Shown here: piece after piece, positions 1 through 8,435 of the stretch
Layout: each line of letters begins with the position of its first letter
Numbering within the stretch: the first letter of the stretch is position 1
Origin: Candidatus Thioglobus plumae
GTDB lineage: Bacteria; Pseudomonadota; Gammaproteobacteria; PS1; Pseudothioglobaceae
Length of the DNA: 23,344 bases
Assembly (NCBI GenBank): GCA_910595815.1
Contig: CAJVCM010000001.1
Location: 1-23,344, forward strand
Reading direction: 5' to 3'
Notes under the pieces: generated by a model
What the model was told of the DNA's origin: nothing
Databases searched by the model: none
The model's input: the letters and a program-made list of their open reading frames with translations, nothing else
Made by a program: the position numbers and the translations under genes

Positions 1-48
1 CTATGGTGGTTTAGATAATATAATAGATTTTTTTTAAATTAAATCACC

Positions 49-1950
49 ATGTTAGTTGAAGTTGGACATTTTGCACTTATTCTTGCTTTGGCATTTGCGC
101 TACTACAAGTCAGTTTGCCTACAATAGGCTTTATTAAGAATAACTCGGCATTAATGCAATTGGCCAAACCGTTGTTATGGGGGCAGTTTTTTTGGATTGT
201 TGTTTCATTTGCAATCTTAATGAATGCCTTTGTTGTTGATGATTTTTCAGTCAAATATGTGGCCAATAATTCCAATACAGAATTGCCAGATATTTTTAAA
301 ATATCAGCTGTTTGGGGCGCACATGAAGGCTCTTTATTATTGTGGGCAATGATTTTGGCAGGCTGGAGTGTTGCGGTCTCAATCTTTTCTAAGCGCTTAC
401 CTAATGAAGTAATTAATCACATCTTAATTGTATTGGGCTTTATTAGTATTGGATTTTTGTTATTTTTATTAATGACATCCAATCCATTTGAGCGATTAGA
501 TATAGTGCCTTTACAAGGGCGAGAACTCAACCCTTTGCTGCAAGATTTTGGATTGATTATTCACCCGCCAATGTTGTATATGGGCTATGTTGGTATGGCC
601 ATCCCTTTTGCTTTTGTATTGTCGTCATTGGTTCGTGGTCAGTTGGATTCTACTTGGCTTCGATGGTCAAGACCGTGGACACTGATAGCCTGGGCCTTTC
701 TAACTTTTGGTATTACACTTGGGTCTTGGTGGGCGTATTATGAGTTAGGCTGGGGCGGCTGGTGGTTCTGGGATCCGGTAGAAAACGCCTCTTTCATGCC
801 GTGGCTAGTAGCAACCGCATTGGTACACTCTTTAAGTGTGAGTGAAAAGCGTGGTGCATTCAAACACTGGACAGTATTGTTGGCTATTTCTGGCTTTTCC
901 TTAAGCTTGTTAGGTACATTTTTAGTGCGCTCAGGCATCTTAACTTCGGTACATTCGTTCGCTGCAGATCCTGCTAGAGGTTTGTTTATCCTGGTGTTCT
1001 TGATTATTGTGGTTGGTAGTTCATTGGCTTTGTATGCTTGGCGTGCAAATTTGATGCGCAGTAGCAATACATTTGCACCATTGTCTCGTGAAAGTGGTTT
1101 ATTGATAAACAATATCTTGTTCGTCGCAGCAATGCTTAGTGTGTTTTTAGGCACGCTTTACCCACTACTGTTAGACTCACTAGGTCTGGGGAAAATTTCA
1201 GTAGGTGCGCCTTATTTTGATGCAGTATTTATACCTATTATGATTCCAGCGGTTTTGGTTATGGTGATAGGGCCATTTTTACGCTGGAAAAAAGATTCAT
1301 TACAGAGGACGGGCGGGCTATTGAAAAAAGTTTGGGCCGGTGTCGCGTTATTGTTTGCAATCTCTATATTTTTGACTGACAATATTTTTGTTTTATTGGC
1401 AGTATTTTTATTTATCTGGATTGTTTTGCATTCACTGGTTTTGCTTGTTCAAAGGTTTAGTCAAAAGTCCAAACCAAGTACTGCATTCATCGGTATGATT
1501 TTGGCGCATATTGGTATTGCAGTTTTCTTGCTGGGTGCGACTGTAACAACACAATACGGTGTTGAAAAAGATATTAAGATGGAGCTTAATGAGACGGTTG
1601 ATATTGAAGGCTATCAATTCACTTTCAAAGGTGTAGAGAGCTTTTCTCATCAAAATTATCAAGGCCATAAAGGCACGGTTGATGTTGCATATGATGGTGA
1701 ATATATCGCAACGTTAAAACCAGAAAAACGCCAATATGTAACGGGCATGCCAATGACAGAAGCATCTATTGACCCATCTCTTTATCGTGATCTATATGTG
1801 GCACTTGGTGAATCTTTAGAAGGAGATGCTTGGAGTTTAAGGCTTTATTACAAGCCGCTTATTCGCTTGATTTGGTTGGGCGGGCTGTTTATTGTCTTTG
1901 GTGCTTTGTTGGCGGCATTTGATCGACGTTATCGTTTGCGAGTGAAATAA
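49..1950 (+). CDS. ccmF: Cytochrome c-type biogenesis protein CcmF (heme lyase subunit)
   Basis: CcmF is the integral-membrane core of the System I heme lyase, which joins heme delivered by CcmE to CXXCH apocytochromes on the periplasmic side. The 633-residue protein is full length for the family and rich in membrane segments from the N-terminus on. The tryptophan-rich WWD heme-handling motif lies at about residues 234-251 (GWGGWWFWDPVENASFMPW). Four histidines fall where CcmF has its conserved ones: H172 (in HPPMLYMGYVG), H260, H302 (SVHSFA) and H487. The ATG at 49 gives the usual beginning (VEVGHFALILAL). There is no convincing Shine-Dalgarno before it. Its stop codon shares a base with the start of the next gene (TAATG), so the two are probably translationally coupled. 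The upstream ccm genes would lie left of the window. Confidence 0.97.
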   Translation: MLVEVGHFALILALAFALLQVSLPTIGFIKNNSALMQLAKPLLWGQFFWIVVSFAILMNAFVVDDFSVKYVANNSNTELPDIFKISAVWGAHEGSLLLWAMILAGWSVAVSIFSKRLPNEVINHILIVLGFISIGFLLFLLMTSNPFERLDIVPLQGRELNPLLQDFGLIIHPPMLYMGYVGMAIPFAFVLSSLVRGQLDSTWLRWSRPWTLIAWAFLTFGITLGSWWAYYELGWGGWWFWDPVENASFMPWLVATALVHSLSVSEKRGAFKHWTVLLAISGFSLSLLGTFLVRSGILTSVHSFAADPARGLFILVFLIIVVGSSLALYAWRANLMRSSNTFAPLSRESGLLINNILFVAAMLSVFLGTLYPLLLDSLGLGKISVGAPYFDAVFIPIMIPAVLVMVIGPFLRWKKDSLQRTGGLLKKVWAGVALLFAISIFLTDNIFVLLAVFLFIWIVLHSLVLLVQRFSQKSKPSTAFIGMILAHIGIAVFLLGATVTTQYGVEKDIKMELNETVDIEGYQFTFKGVESFSHQNYQGHKGTVDVAYDGEYIATLKPEKRQYVTGMPMTEASIDPSLYRDLYVALGESLEGDAWSLRLYYKPLIRLIWLGGLFIVFGALLAAFDRRYRLRVK

Positions 1951-3944
1951 TGAGTATGTATATATGGTTTACGCTAATGGCCAGTGTGTCAACTGTTTGG
2001 TTGATCTGGTTTTTACACCGTCCATTGCAAGGCAATGACTTCAATCTTCAAAAATCAAACATTGCATTAGGCAAGCAAAGACAAGTAGAGTTACAACAAG
2101 ATTTAGAAAGAGATTTAATTGATGAAAGTTCTTTTGATCAAGCGCAAGATGAAATCACACAAACTTTAGCAATTGAATTAAATCAAACAACAAGCAGTCC
2201 TTATACGGGCAACAATAATCAAAAAAACCATGGATCATCTGTATTTGTTTTAATATTTTTGATGGTTTTTTCTTTTGCGGCTTATGATGCGTTGTCACCA
2301 GAAAAAAATGAGAAGATTGATTCATTAGAACAGCAAGTTGCATCATTGACTCTAGATGAGAGCCTGATCAAATTAAAGGATCATTTAGATAAAAACCCAG
2401 ATGATGCCAAATCATGGCAAATACTTGGATTGACTTACTTTGAGTTAGACAACTTAAATGATTCGCTAAAAGCATATGAAATGTCTCACCAATTAGATTC
2501 AAATAATGTGAGGACATTGGTTGAGTATGCAACAACATTAGCACGCTTGAAAGAAGGGAGTTTTACTGGCAAGCCGACCGAATTGGTTGAGAAGGCGTTG
2601 GCTATTAACCCAAATTCAATTGATGCGATTTATTTAATTGGTCTAATTGCGGCCAACCAGCAAGATTTTGCTACAGCTGAAAAACAATGGAAGCAAGCCT
2701 TGATGCTATTGTCATTGACAGACCCTAATCGCCAATCCATTCAGCAAATGCTAGAACAAGTACAAAGCATAACGACACCAAGATCTCAATCCACCCAAGG
2801 CGGTTTGATGGTGGATGTAATTATTCCCGAGGCGCTTATGCGCGAACGTTCAGAGGGTGACTATTTAATGGTTTATGCCAAAGCTGCAACAGGCATGCCT
2901 ATGCCTATTGCAATTGAGAAAATACGCCTAAAAGACTTTACTGGCAGGGTGATATTGTCAGATGATAATTCAGTAATGCCATCTCGTCTATTGTCACAAG
3001 CTAAGCAAATTATTGTGGTCGCAAGAATTAGTCAGTCAGGCAGTGCCATGAAACAGTCGGGAGATATAGATTTTGCTAGTGATCCTTTTGAGTTGGAAGG
3101 TACTTCCAGAGTTTCATTAGACATGACGCCTCAGACTGAGGAAGATAAGCCGTTACCTACTAAGGACAGTATTCAAAGTTTAGAGCAAAAGATTAAAGAC
3201 GATCCAGCAGATGTTCGCTCGTGGGCACTATTGGGGTATTCTTATATATCTATTGGTAAAAATAAAGCGGGTATTGATGCTTACAACAAAGCTAGGGCGC
3301 TTAAGCCAGGCGATGTTAATTTACTCATTGAAAATGCTTCTGTGCTTGCGCAATTGCAAAATGATCAATTTCTAGGTGAGCCAATTAAGTTGATTAATCA
3401 AGTGCTGAAGCTTGAACCTAACAATGTTGAAGCGTTGTGGAGGCAAGGTTTGTATCAGTATCAGCAGAACGACATAGATACGGCTATTAACACTTGGGAA
3501 AACACATTGTCATTAATGCCAGGCCAGTCTTCCGCAAAAATTGCTTTAATGAAAACTTTGGTAACGGTTAAAGAGAGGCATTCAGAAATAATTCAGAAAG
3601 ACGAGAAAGTAAAGCTTATAGTAAAGGTTGAAGTTGACCAAGCTATTTTACAAAATAAACTCCAGAGTGATGATTTTATTATGATTTATGTACGTGCAAC
3701 TAGTGGTATGCCAATTCCAATTGCCATTGAAAAGTTACGTTTAAAAGATTTCAAGGGTCAAGTTGTCTTGTCAGATAACAATTCGGTCATGCCATCTCGT
3801 TTGTTGTCGCAGGCAGGTGAAATTATTGCGATTGCGCGTATTAGCAAGACAGGAAAAGCGATAAAACAAGTTAACGATACTGAAGTAAGAAGTCTGCCTT
3901 TTTCTTTGAAAAATACCGCTACAATAAGTTTAAATATTAAATAG
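1950..3944 (+). CDS. ccmI: CcmI/CycH-type cytochrome c biogenesis TPR protein with internally duplicated periplasmic half
   Basis: CcmI holds apocytochrome c for the heme lyase. Residues 1-75 match the CcmI N-terminus: a membrane segment at about 4-21, a short cytoplasmic helical region (NIALGKQRQVELQQDLERDL), then a second membrane segment at about 97-113. The periplasmic part is present twice. Copy 1 (about residues 138-392) has TPR helices, then a C-terminal beta-type domain with the motif GMPMPIAIEKIRLKDF and SVMPSRLLSQA. Copy 2 (about 408-664) repeats this order with GMPIPIAIEKLRLKDF and SVMPSRLLSQA. From family knowledge, CcmI usually has one such unit and roughly 400 residues, so this 664-residue protein is a tandem duplication. 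The copies have drifted in DNA sequence but keep their protein motifs, which suggests both are under selection. No CXXC CcmH domain is fused to it. dapE follows after 10 nt. Confidence 0.9.
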   Translation: MSMYIWFTLMASVSTVWLIWFLHRPLQGNDFNLQKSNIALGKQRQVELQQDLERDLIDESSFDQAQDEITQTLAIELNQTTSSPYTGNNNQKNHGSSVFVLIFLMVFSFAAYDALSPEKNEKIDSLEQQVASLTLDESLIKLKDHLDKNPDDAKSWQILGLTYFELDNLNDSLKAYEMSHQLDSNNVRTLVEYATTLARLKEGSFTGKPTELVEKALAINPNSIDAIYLIGLIAANQQDFATAEKQWKQALMLLSLTDPNRQSIQQMLEQVQSITTPRSQSTQGGLMVDVIIPEALMRERSEGDYLMVYAKAATGMPMPIAIEKIRLKDFTGRVILSDDNSVMPSRLLSQAKQIIVVARISQSGSAMKQSGDIDFASDPFELEGTSRVSLDMTPQTEEDKPLPTKDSIQSLEQKIKDDPADVRSWALLGYSYISIGKNKAGIDAYNKARALKPGDVNLLIENASVLAQLQNDQFLGEPIKLINQVLKLEPNNVEALWRQGLYQYQQNDIDTAINTWENTLSLMPGQSSAKIALMKTLVTVKERHSEIIQKDEKVKLIVKVEVDQAILQNKLQSDDFIMIYVRATSGMPIPIAIEKLRLKDFKGQVVLSDNNSVMPSRLLSQAGEIIAIARISKTGKAIKQVNDTEVRSLPFSLKNTATISLNIK

Positions 3945-3954
3945 AATTTTCCCT

Positions 3955-5079
3955 ATGTCAGAAACCATTGAGCTTGCCAAGTTACTACTTTCTAAGCCAT
4001 CTTTAACGCCACTCGACGAGGGTTGTCAGACATTGATGACTGATCGATTGACAAAGGCAGATTTTCAGATTGAGCAATTAAAATTCGGTGAAGTTGAGAA
4101 TTTTTGGGCGCTACGTGGCAACACCTCGCCAGTGTTTGTGTTTGCAGGTCATACCGATGTTGTTCCTGTGGGTGAAAACTGGAAAACCGACCCATTTAGC
4201 CCAGAAATTATAGACGGCATGCTGTATGCTCGAGGTGCGGCGGATATGAAGGGCTCACTTGCGGCAATGGTTGTGGCGACTGAGCGTTTTGTTAATGATT
4301 TCCCAGACCATCAAGGCTCTATAGGATTTTTAATTACCTCAGATGAAGAGGGCCCATCAATTGATGGCACGGTTAAGGTTTGTAAGTATTTAAATGAAAC
4401 AAGTCAAAAAGTCGATTACTGTTTAGTGGGGGAGCCTTCTTCAACCAGTCAATTGGGTGATGTGATTAAAAATGGGCGTCGAGGTTCGCTGAATGGTCGT
4501 TTGACCATTATTGGAAAACAAGGGCATATTGCCTATCCGCATTTGGCCAATAACCCGATTCACCTAACTGTGCCTGCGCTCGACGCTTTATGTAATGAGT
4601 TGTGGGATGAGGGTAACGAATACTTTCCTGCTACTAGTTTTCAAATCTCCAACATTCATTCCGGAACTGGCGTTACCAACGTCATTCCAGGAGAAACCGA
4701 AGTTGTATTCAATTTTAGATATTCAACAGAATCCACTCATGAAGGATTACAACAAAGAGTGTTGGATATCCTGGATAAACACGGCCTTAAATATAAACTT
4801 AATTGGGAGCATTCAGGCTATCCATTCTTAACACCTAAAGGTGATTTGGTTAGTAGCTGTGTGGATGCAATTAGAACTGTTAAGGGTCTTGATGCCGAAC
4901 TATCTACTTCGGGAGGTACTTCGGATGGTCGATTTATTGCACCAATATTAAATGCTCAAGTGGTAGAATTGGGCCCCTTAAATGCAACCATTCATCAAGT
5001 TGATGAATGTGTCAGTACAAAAGATTTAGATGATTTAACCGATATCTATTATCAAGTTCTGAAAAATATACTTGCTTAA
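3955..5079 (+). CDS. dapE: Succinyl-diaminopimelate desuccinylase
   Basis: DapE is a dinuclear zinc M20 amidohydrolase that hydrolyses N-succinyl-LL-2,6-diaminopimelate to LL-diaminopimelate and succinate in the cytoplasm, for lysine and peptidoglycan synthesis. The metal and catalytic residues are visible in order: H66 and D68 in FAGHTDVVPVGE, D97 in ARGAADMKG, E131/E132 in TSDEEGPSIDGT, E160 in LVGEPSS, and H347 in the C-terminal NATIHQVDECVS. The dimerisation domain sits in the middle (about 175-290). At 374 residues it has normal length. It lies 10 nt after ccmI and 5 nt before trmD, so it is probably read on the ccm transcript. The ATG at 3955 is chosen because the family N-terminus (SETIELAKLLLSKPSLTP) starts right there; the ribosome binding site is poor. 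Confidence 0.97.
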   Translation: MSETIELAKLLLSKPSLTPLDEGCQTLMTDRLTKADFQIEQLKFGEVENFWALRGNTSPVFVFAGHTDVVPVGENWKTDPFSPEIIDGMLYARGAADMKGSLAAMVVATERFVNDFPDHQGSIGFLITSDEEGPSIDGTVKVCKYLNETSQKVDYCLVGEPSSTSQLGDVIKNGRRGSLNGRLTIIGKQGHIAYPHLANNPIHLTVPALDALCNELWDEGNEYFPATSFQISNIHSGTGVTNVIPGETEVVFNFRYSTESTHEGLQQRVLDILDKHGLKYKLNWEHSGYPFLTPKGDLVSSCVDAIRTVKGLDAELSTSGGTSDGRFIAPILNAQVVELGPLNATIHQVDECVSTKDLDDLTDIYYQVLKNILA

Positions 5080-5084
5080 TCCTC

Positions 5085-5759
5085 ATGCGTTTTGACGTTA
5101 TTACTTTATTTCCTGAAATGTTTTCAGCGATTCAAGATGAAGGCGTGATTGCACGCGGGATTAAAAAATCCTTATTATCAATCAATACTTGGCAACTTCG
5201 AGATTTTAGCGATAATAAACATAGAAATATTGATGACAAGTCTTATGGTGGTGGTGCAGGCATGGTGATGCAAGTTAAGCCAATACGTGATTGCATTAAC
5301 AAAATTAAGCAATGCAAACCCAAGACAAAAGTTATTTATTTATCTCCGCAAGGCAAGAAGCTCACTCATAGGTTGGCCAAAGAGATATCAACATTAGATT
5401 CGATTACTTTATTATGCGGTCGTTATGAAGGTGTAGATGAGCGTGTGATTGAGCATGATGTTGATATGGAAATCTCGATTGGTGATTATGTGATTAGTGG
5501 TGGAGAATTAGCAGCCATGGTTTTAATTGATGCGGTCAGTCGACAAATTCCAGGTGTGCTTGGTAATCAAGATTCTTTAAATGATTCGTTTGCTAATGGA
5601 TTACTGGATTATCCACATTACACCCGGCCAGAAGAAATTGATGACCAGATAGTGCCTGAAGTTTTACTCAGTGGTCATCAGGCAAATATCGATGCTTGGC
5701 GACAGTCCCAAGCCATTCAAAACACTCAAAAAAAACGCAAAGACTTGGTTGAAAAGTAG
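5085..5759 (+). CDS. trmD: tRNA (guanine-N1-)-methyltransferase, m1G37
   Basis: TrmD transfers methyl from S-adenosylmethionine to N1 of G37 in tRNAs that read codons such as CCN and CUN, which prevents +1 frameshifting. The trefoil-knot SPOUT motifs are intact: GGGAGMVM (55-62), LCGRYEGVDER (110-120), IGDYVISGGELA (132-143), and the loop DSFANGLLDYPHYTRP with the catalytic aspartate. The N-terminus (MRFDVITLFPEMF) is canonical. The protein has 224 residues; E. coli TrmD has about 255, so the C-terminal tRNA-binding helices look shortened. The stop at 5757-5759 is followed by non-coding sequence, not by a frameshifted remainder that I can see. In most Proteobacteria trmD sits in rpsP-rimM-trmD-rplS; here it is the last gene of a ccm-dapE group. 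Confidence 0.96.
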   Translation: MRFDVITLFPEMFSAIQDEGVIARGIKKSLLSINTWQLRDFSDNKHRNIDDKSYGGGAGMVMQVKPIRDCINKIKQCKPKTKVIYLSPQGKKLTHRLAKEISTLDSITLLCGRYEGVDERVIEHDVDMEISIGDYVISGGELAAMVLIDAVSRQIPGVLGNQDSLNDSFANGLLDYPHYTRPEEIDDQIVPEVLLSGHQANIDAWRQSQAIQNTQKKRKDLVEK

Positions 5760-5786
5760 GGGGTTTTATTTTTGAAATTTCTAAAC

Positions 5787-5792
5787 TATAAT
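5787..5792 (+). promoter_or_regulatory. Candidate sigma-70 -10 element upstream of the first P-II gene
   Basis: A perfect TATAAT lies in the 149-bp gap between trmD and the P-II gene. The hexamer 17 nt upstream (TTTATT) is a poor -35. The leader would be about 115 nt. No sigma-54 -24/-12 site (GG-N10-GC in a TGGCAC-N5-TTGC context) is present in the gap. The call rests on the -10 match alone in AT-rich DNA. Confidence 0.3.
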
Positions 5793-5908
5793 AAACTTTA
5801 ATTGTTTGGCAATAGCGCAGAATATTGAATAAGTATATCTGCTAAATAAGTTACCCACGTAGGCGTTTTATTTTTAAGTTAATGAAAGCTTAATCAAGGG
5901 AGGGGAGT

Positions 5909-6247
5909 ATGAAATTTGTAACAGCAATCCTTCGACCACATCAATTAGATGATGTGAGAGAAGCTTTATCAGATGCCGGTGTCACAGGCATTACCGTCAC
6001 TGAAGTTAAAGGCTTTGGTCGTCAAAAAGGCCACTCAGAAATGTATCGTGGCTCAGAGTATCAAGTTGCTTTTTTGCCTAAAGTTAAATTAGAAATTGCA
6101 ATTTCAGCATCGAAGCTCGATGGTGTGATAGAGGTGATTACCAATGTCGCCAATTCTGGCAAAGTAGGTGATGGCAAGATTTTTGTTAATAATTTAGAAA
6201 GAGTAATCCGCATTCGCACTGGTGAAATAAGTCAAGACGCTCTTTAA
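5909..6247 (+). CDS. glnB: P-II nitrogen regulatory protein, stand-alone copy
   Basis: P-II proteins are trimeric cytoplasmic sensors of 2-oxoglutarate, ATP/ADP and, through uridylylation, glutamine. This 112-residue protein shows both family signatures: the T-loop region with Tyr51 (YRGSEYQVAFLPK), the uridylylation site in proteobacterial P-II, and the C-terminal GDGKIFV...RIRTGE. The start is set by a strong Shine-Dalgarno (AAGGGAGGGGAG, 5896-5907). It stands alone between trmD and dapA rather than next to amtB or a glutamine synthetase gene, so the symbol glnB is by exclusion, since the second P-II at 10455 is the amtB-linked GlnK type. Much of the core DNA sequence (the stretch encoding KGFGRQKGH) is almost the same in the two genes, which makes them clear paralogues. 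Confidence 0.93.
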   Translation: MKFVTAILRPHQLDDVREALSDAGVTGITVTEVKGFGRQKGHSEMYRGSEYQVAFLPKVKLEIAISASKLDGVIEVITNVANSGKVGDGKIFVNNLERVIRIRTGEISQDAL

Positions 6248-6348
6248 GTAATAAAAAGCTACAATTTTTAAGTTAAATTAAACCCAATCAAACTCTGATC
6301 TTACTTTGTTTTTAGCGGTTTTTTCACGCCTAAAAAATAGGTTTCGTA

Positions 6349-6354
6349 TATAAT
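6349..6354 (+). promoter_or_regulatory. Candidate -10 element for dapA-bamC-ligA
   Basis: A perfect TATAAT lies 29 nt before the dapA ATG in the 133-bp gap after the P-II gene. There is no good -35 at 16-18 nt. Upstream, 6309-6317 can pair with 6327-6336 (one bulged C) as a stem with a T-rich loop; it has no following T-run and is not a convincing terminator. The rest of the gap shows nothing I can name. Confidence 0.3.
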
Positions 6355-6383
6355 CTTGGTAATTATTAGTAATATTTAATTTG

Positions 6384-7274
6384 ATGCGTATTAATCACCC
6401 TTTAACTGGCTCTATGGTCGCCTTAATTACCCCGATGCTTGAAGACGGATCGGTAGATTTTGGTGCGCTCGAAGCTTTAGTTGAATTCCATATTAATGCT
6501 GGCACTCATGCTATTGTTTCTATGGGGACAACAGGTGAGTCGGCAACACTTAGCCACACTGAGCATGTTGAAGTCATGAAGAAAACGGTAGAATTTTCTA
6601 AAGGCCGAATCTCAATTATTGCAGGTACAGGAGCCAATTCAACAACAGAAGCAATTACACTGACTAAAGCTGCAAAAGAGATTGGTGCTGATGCTTGTTT
6701 ATTGGTTACGCCATATTACAACAAGCCAACTCAAGAAGGCTTATATCAACATTATAAAGCCATTGCTAAAGCAGTCGATATTGACCAAATTTTGTACAAT
6801 GTACCAGGCAGAACGGCAGTAGATTTATCAGTGGAAACTGCAGTGCGCCTTTCTTCTATTGATAATATCATTGGCATTAAGGATGCAACAGGTGATTTGG
6901 CAGTGGCTAAGGCGCTAATAGACCAATGCCCTAATGATTTCTTACTCTATAGTGGTGATGATGCTACAGCCATTGAGTTTATTTTAATGGGTGGTCATGG
7001 CGGTATTTCTGTGAGCGCAAATGTTGCTCCTAAAGCGGTTTCAGATGCTTATAATGCCGCTATGAATGGCGATCAGAATTCAGCAGAAACTATTAATTCA
7101 ACATTAATTGGTTTGCACCAGCATCTATTTATTGAGTCAAATCCAATTCCAGTTAAATGGGCGTTATTTAAAATGAAAAAATGTGAAGGAGGTATTCGTC
7201 TACCACTCACCAAATTATCACAAGAGGCTCAAGCAATACTAGAGCAAGATCTATTATCATTGGGGGTTATATAA
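6384..7274 (+). CDS. dapA: 4-hydroxy-tetrahydrodipicolinate synthase
   Basis: DapA condenses pyruvate with aspartate-4-semialdehyde through a Schiff base, the first committed step to diaminopimelate and lysine. The TIM-barrel residues are all visible: T49/T50 in GTTGES, Y138 in LYNVPGRT, and the Schiff-base lysine K166 in IGIKDATGD. The length, 296 residues, is typical. I start at the ATG at 6384 (MRINHPLTGSMVALITPM); a TTG directly before it at 6381 would add one residue and is less likely. No clear Shine-Dalgarno is present. bamC begins 1 nt after the stop, reproducing the dapA-bamC pairing common in gammaproteobacteria. With dapE in the same window, two non-adjacent steps of the succinylase pathway are present. 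Confidence 0.97.
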   Translation: MRINHPLTGSMVALITPMLEDGSVDFGALEALVEFHINAGTHAIVSMGTTGESATLSHTEHVEVMKKTVEFSKGRISIIAGTGANSTTEAITLTKAAKEIGADACLLVTPYYNKPTQEGLYQHYKAIAKAVDIDQILYNVPGRTAVDLSVETAVRLSSIDNIIGIKDATGDLAVAKALIDQCPNDFLLYSGDDATAIEFILMGGHGGISVSANVAPKAVSDAYNAAMNGDQNSAETINSTLIGLHQHLFIESNPIPVKWALFKMKKCEGGIRLPLTKLSQEAQAILEQDLLSLGVI

Positions 7275-7275
7275 A

Positions 7276-8427
7276 ATGTTGGTTAAATTATCAGGTGTTT
7301 TTCTCGTATTGTTTTTGAGTGGTTGTGTGTCGCTTGGTGGAAGTGATAAAACTGAAGAAGAAAAACAAAGAGAGGCTTTTATTGATAAGAAGATTAATTA
7401 TTATTCAGATAAGACCGTTTCTTCTTTAGATGTTCCGCCAGACCTTACAACGCCTAGTTCACAAAAAGCATTTAAATTAAGTGAATATGTTGACAACGTT
7501 CAAGAGGATACAATTAGTTTTAATAAAAATGAAGCCGCCACTCAAGAGGAAGAAGAGTCGGCTAATATTTTAAAAACACCATCAAATATTAAAGTTAAAA
7601 AATCAGGTAAACGTCGCTGGTTAGTTGTTGATAAAAAGCCGGATGTCGTATGGGATTTATCAAAAAGTTTCTTGAAATCTCGTGGTTTTTCTATTAAGAA
7701 AATTAATAAAAAAATTGGATTGATAGAAACTGACTTTTTAGAAAATCACGCTGAGATTCCAGATGAAAGTTTAGGCATGATTCGTAGTTTTATTAGCTCC
7801 AAACTTAGCGCTTACGTTCTTCCTACAGTTGATAAGTATCGAGTGCGCCTTGAGCCAATGAACAATGGCAAAAAAACAGCCCTATATTTATCATTAAGCT
7901 CGATGGAAGAGGTGGTAACTAATTCTGGTTCAAAGGATGAGAACACCATTTGGCAAGCACGTCCTAAAGATCAGGGTTTAGAAACTACGATGTTGTATGA
8001 ATTTATGGTCTTTTTAGGTGGGGATGAGGCCAAAGCAAGAGATCAGATTGTTAAAGCTAAAGAGCAAGAAAAAATTGCAGTGAGTCTAGCGCAAGGTGTT
8101 GGTGGTTATGCAAAATTAGTATTTAAAATGAATCAGTATGACACTTGGAGTAATATGGGTTGGGCATTAGATCAGCTTGACATCGACATTGAGGATACCG
8201 ATATTAAAGAAGGTAGTTTTTATATTAAAGTCGTTAGAACGCAAGATCGAGGTATTCTCTCAAGAATTTTTGGCGACAGTGCGATTAAACAGTCAATCCA
8301 AATACTAGTGAGAGAAGTGAATAGCAATACAACTGAGGTATATTTTAATGACATCTCTGAAGAGAACGAAAAAGAGACTGCTGACTTTAGTCATGAGTTC
8401 TTAGGAAATATTGCCAAACAGTTCTAA
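7276..8427 (+). CDS. bamC: Outer membrane protein assembly factor BamC (NlpB lipoprotein)
   Basis: BamC is a lipoprotein of the BAM complex, which folds beta-barrel proteins into the outer membrane. The N-terminus is a lipoprotein signal peptide with a lipobox ending LSGC (Cys17). It is followed by an extended low-complexity segment that in E. coli BamC binds BamD; here it contains the family-like VSSLDVPPDLTTP at about residues 48-60. Two helix-grip domains come after: about 110-240, starting at KRRWLVVDKKPDVVWDL, and about 270-383 (VFKMNQYDTWSNMGWALDQLDIDIED). At 383 residues it is somewhat longer than the E. coli protein (about 344). Identification rests on the lipobox, the domain motifs and the position directly after dapA. 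A GGGGG stretch about 10 nt upstream may serve as ribosome binding site. Confidence 0.9.
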   Translation: MLVKLSGVFLVLFLSGCVSLGGSDKTEEEKQREAFIDKKINYYSDKTVSSLDVPPDLTTPSSQKAFKLSEYVDNVQEDTISFNKNEAATQEEEESANILKTPSNIKVKKSGKRRWLVVDKKPDVVWDLSKSFLKSRGFSIKKINKKIGLIETDFLENHAEIPDESLGMIRSFISSKLSAYVLPTVDKYRVRLEPMNNGKKTALYLSLSSMEEVVTNSGSKDENTIWQARPKDQGLETTMLYEFMVFLGGDEAKARDQIVKAKEQEKIAVSLAQGVGGYAKLVFKMNQYDTWSNMGWALDQLDIDIEDTDIKEGSFYIKVVRTQDRGILSRIFGDSAIKQSIQILVREVNSNTTEVYFNDISEENEKETADFSHEFLGNIAKQF

Positions 8428-8435
8428 CAGCCTAA

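Noticed and set aside
1..48. Tail of an upstream ccm gene at the left edge
   Set aside because: Several frames end in a stop within the first 40 bases, but none is long enough to recognise.
5815..5830. Sigma-54 promoter before the first P-II gene (TTGGCAATAGCGCAGA)
   Set aside because: The GG is followed at the required distance by GA, not GC, and the -12 TTGC box is missing.
6309..6336. Terminator after the first P-II gene
   Set aside because: The stem has a bulge and no T-run follows it; the T-run is in the loop.
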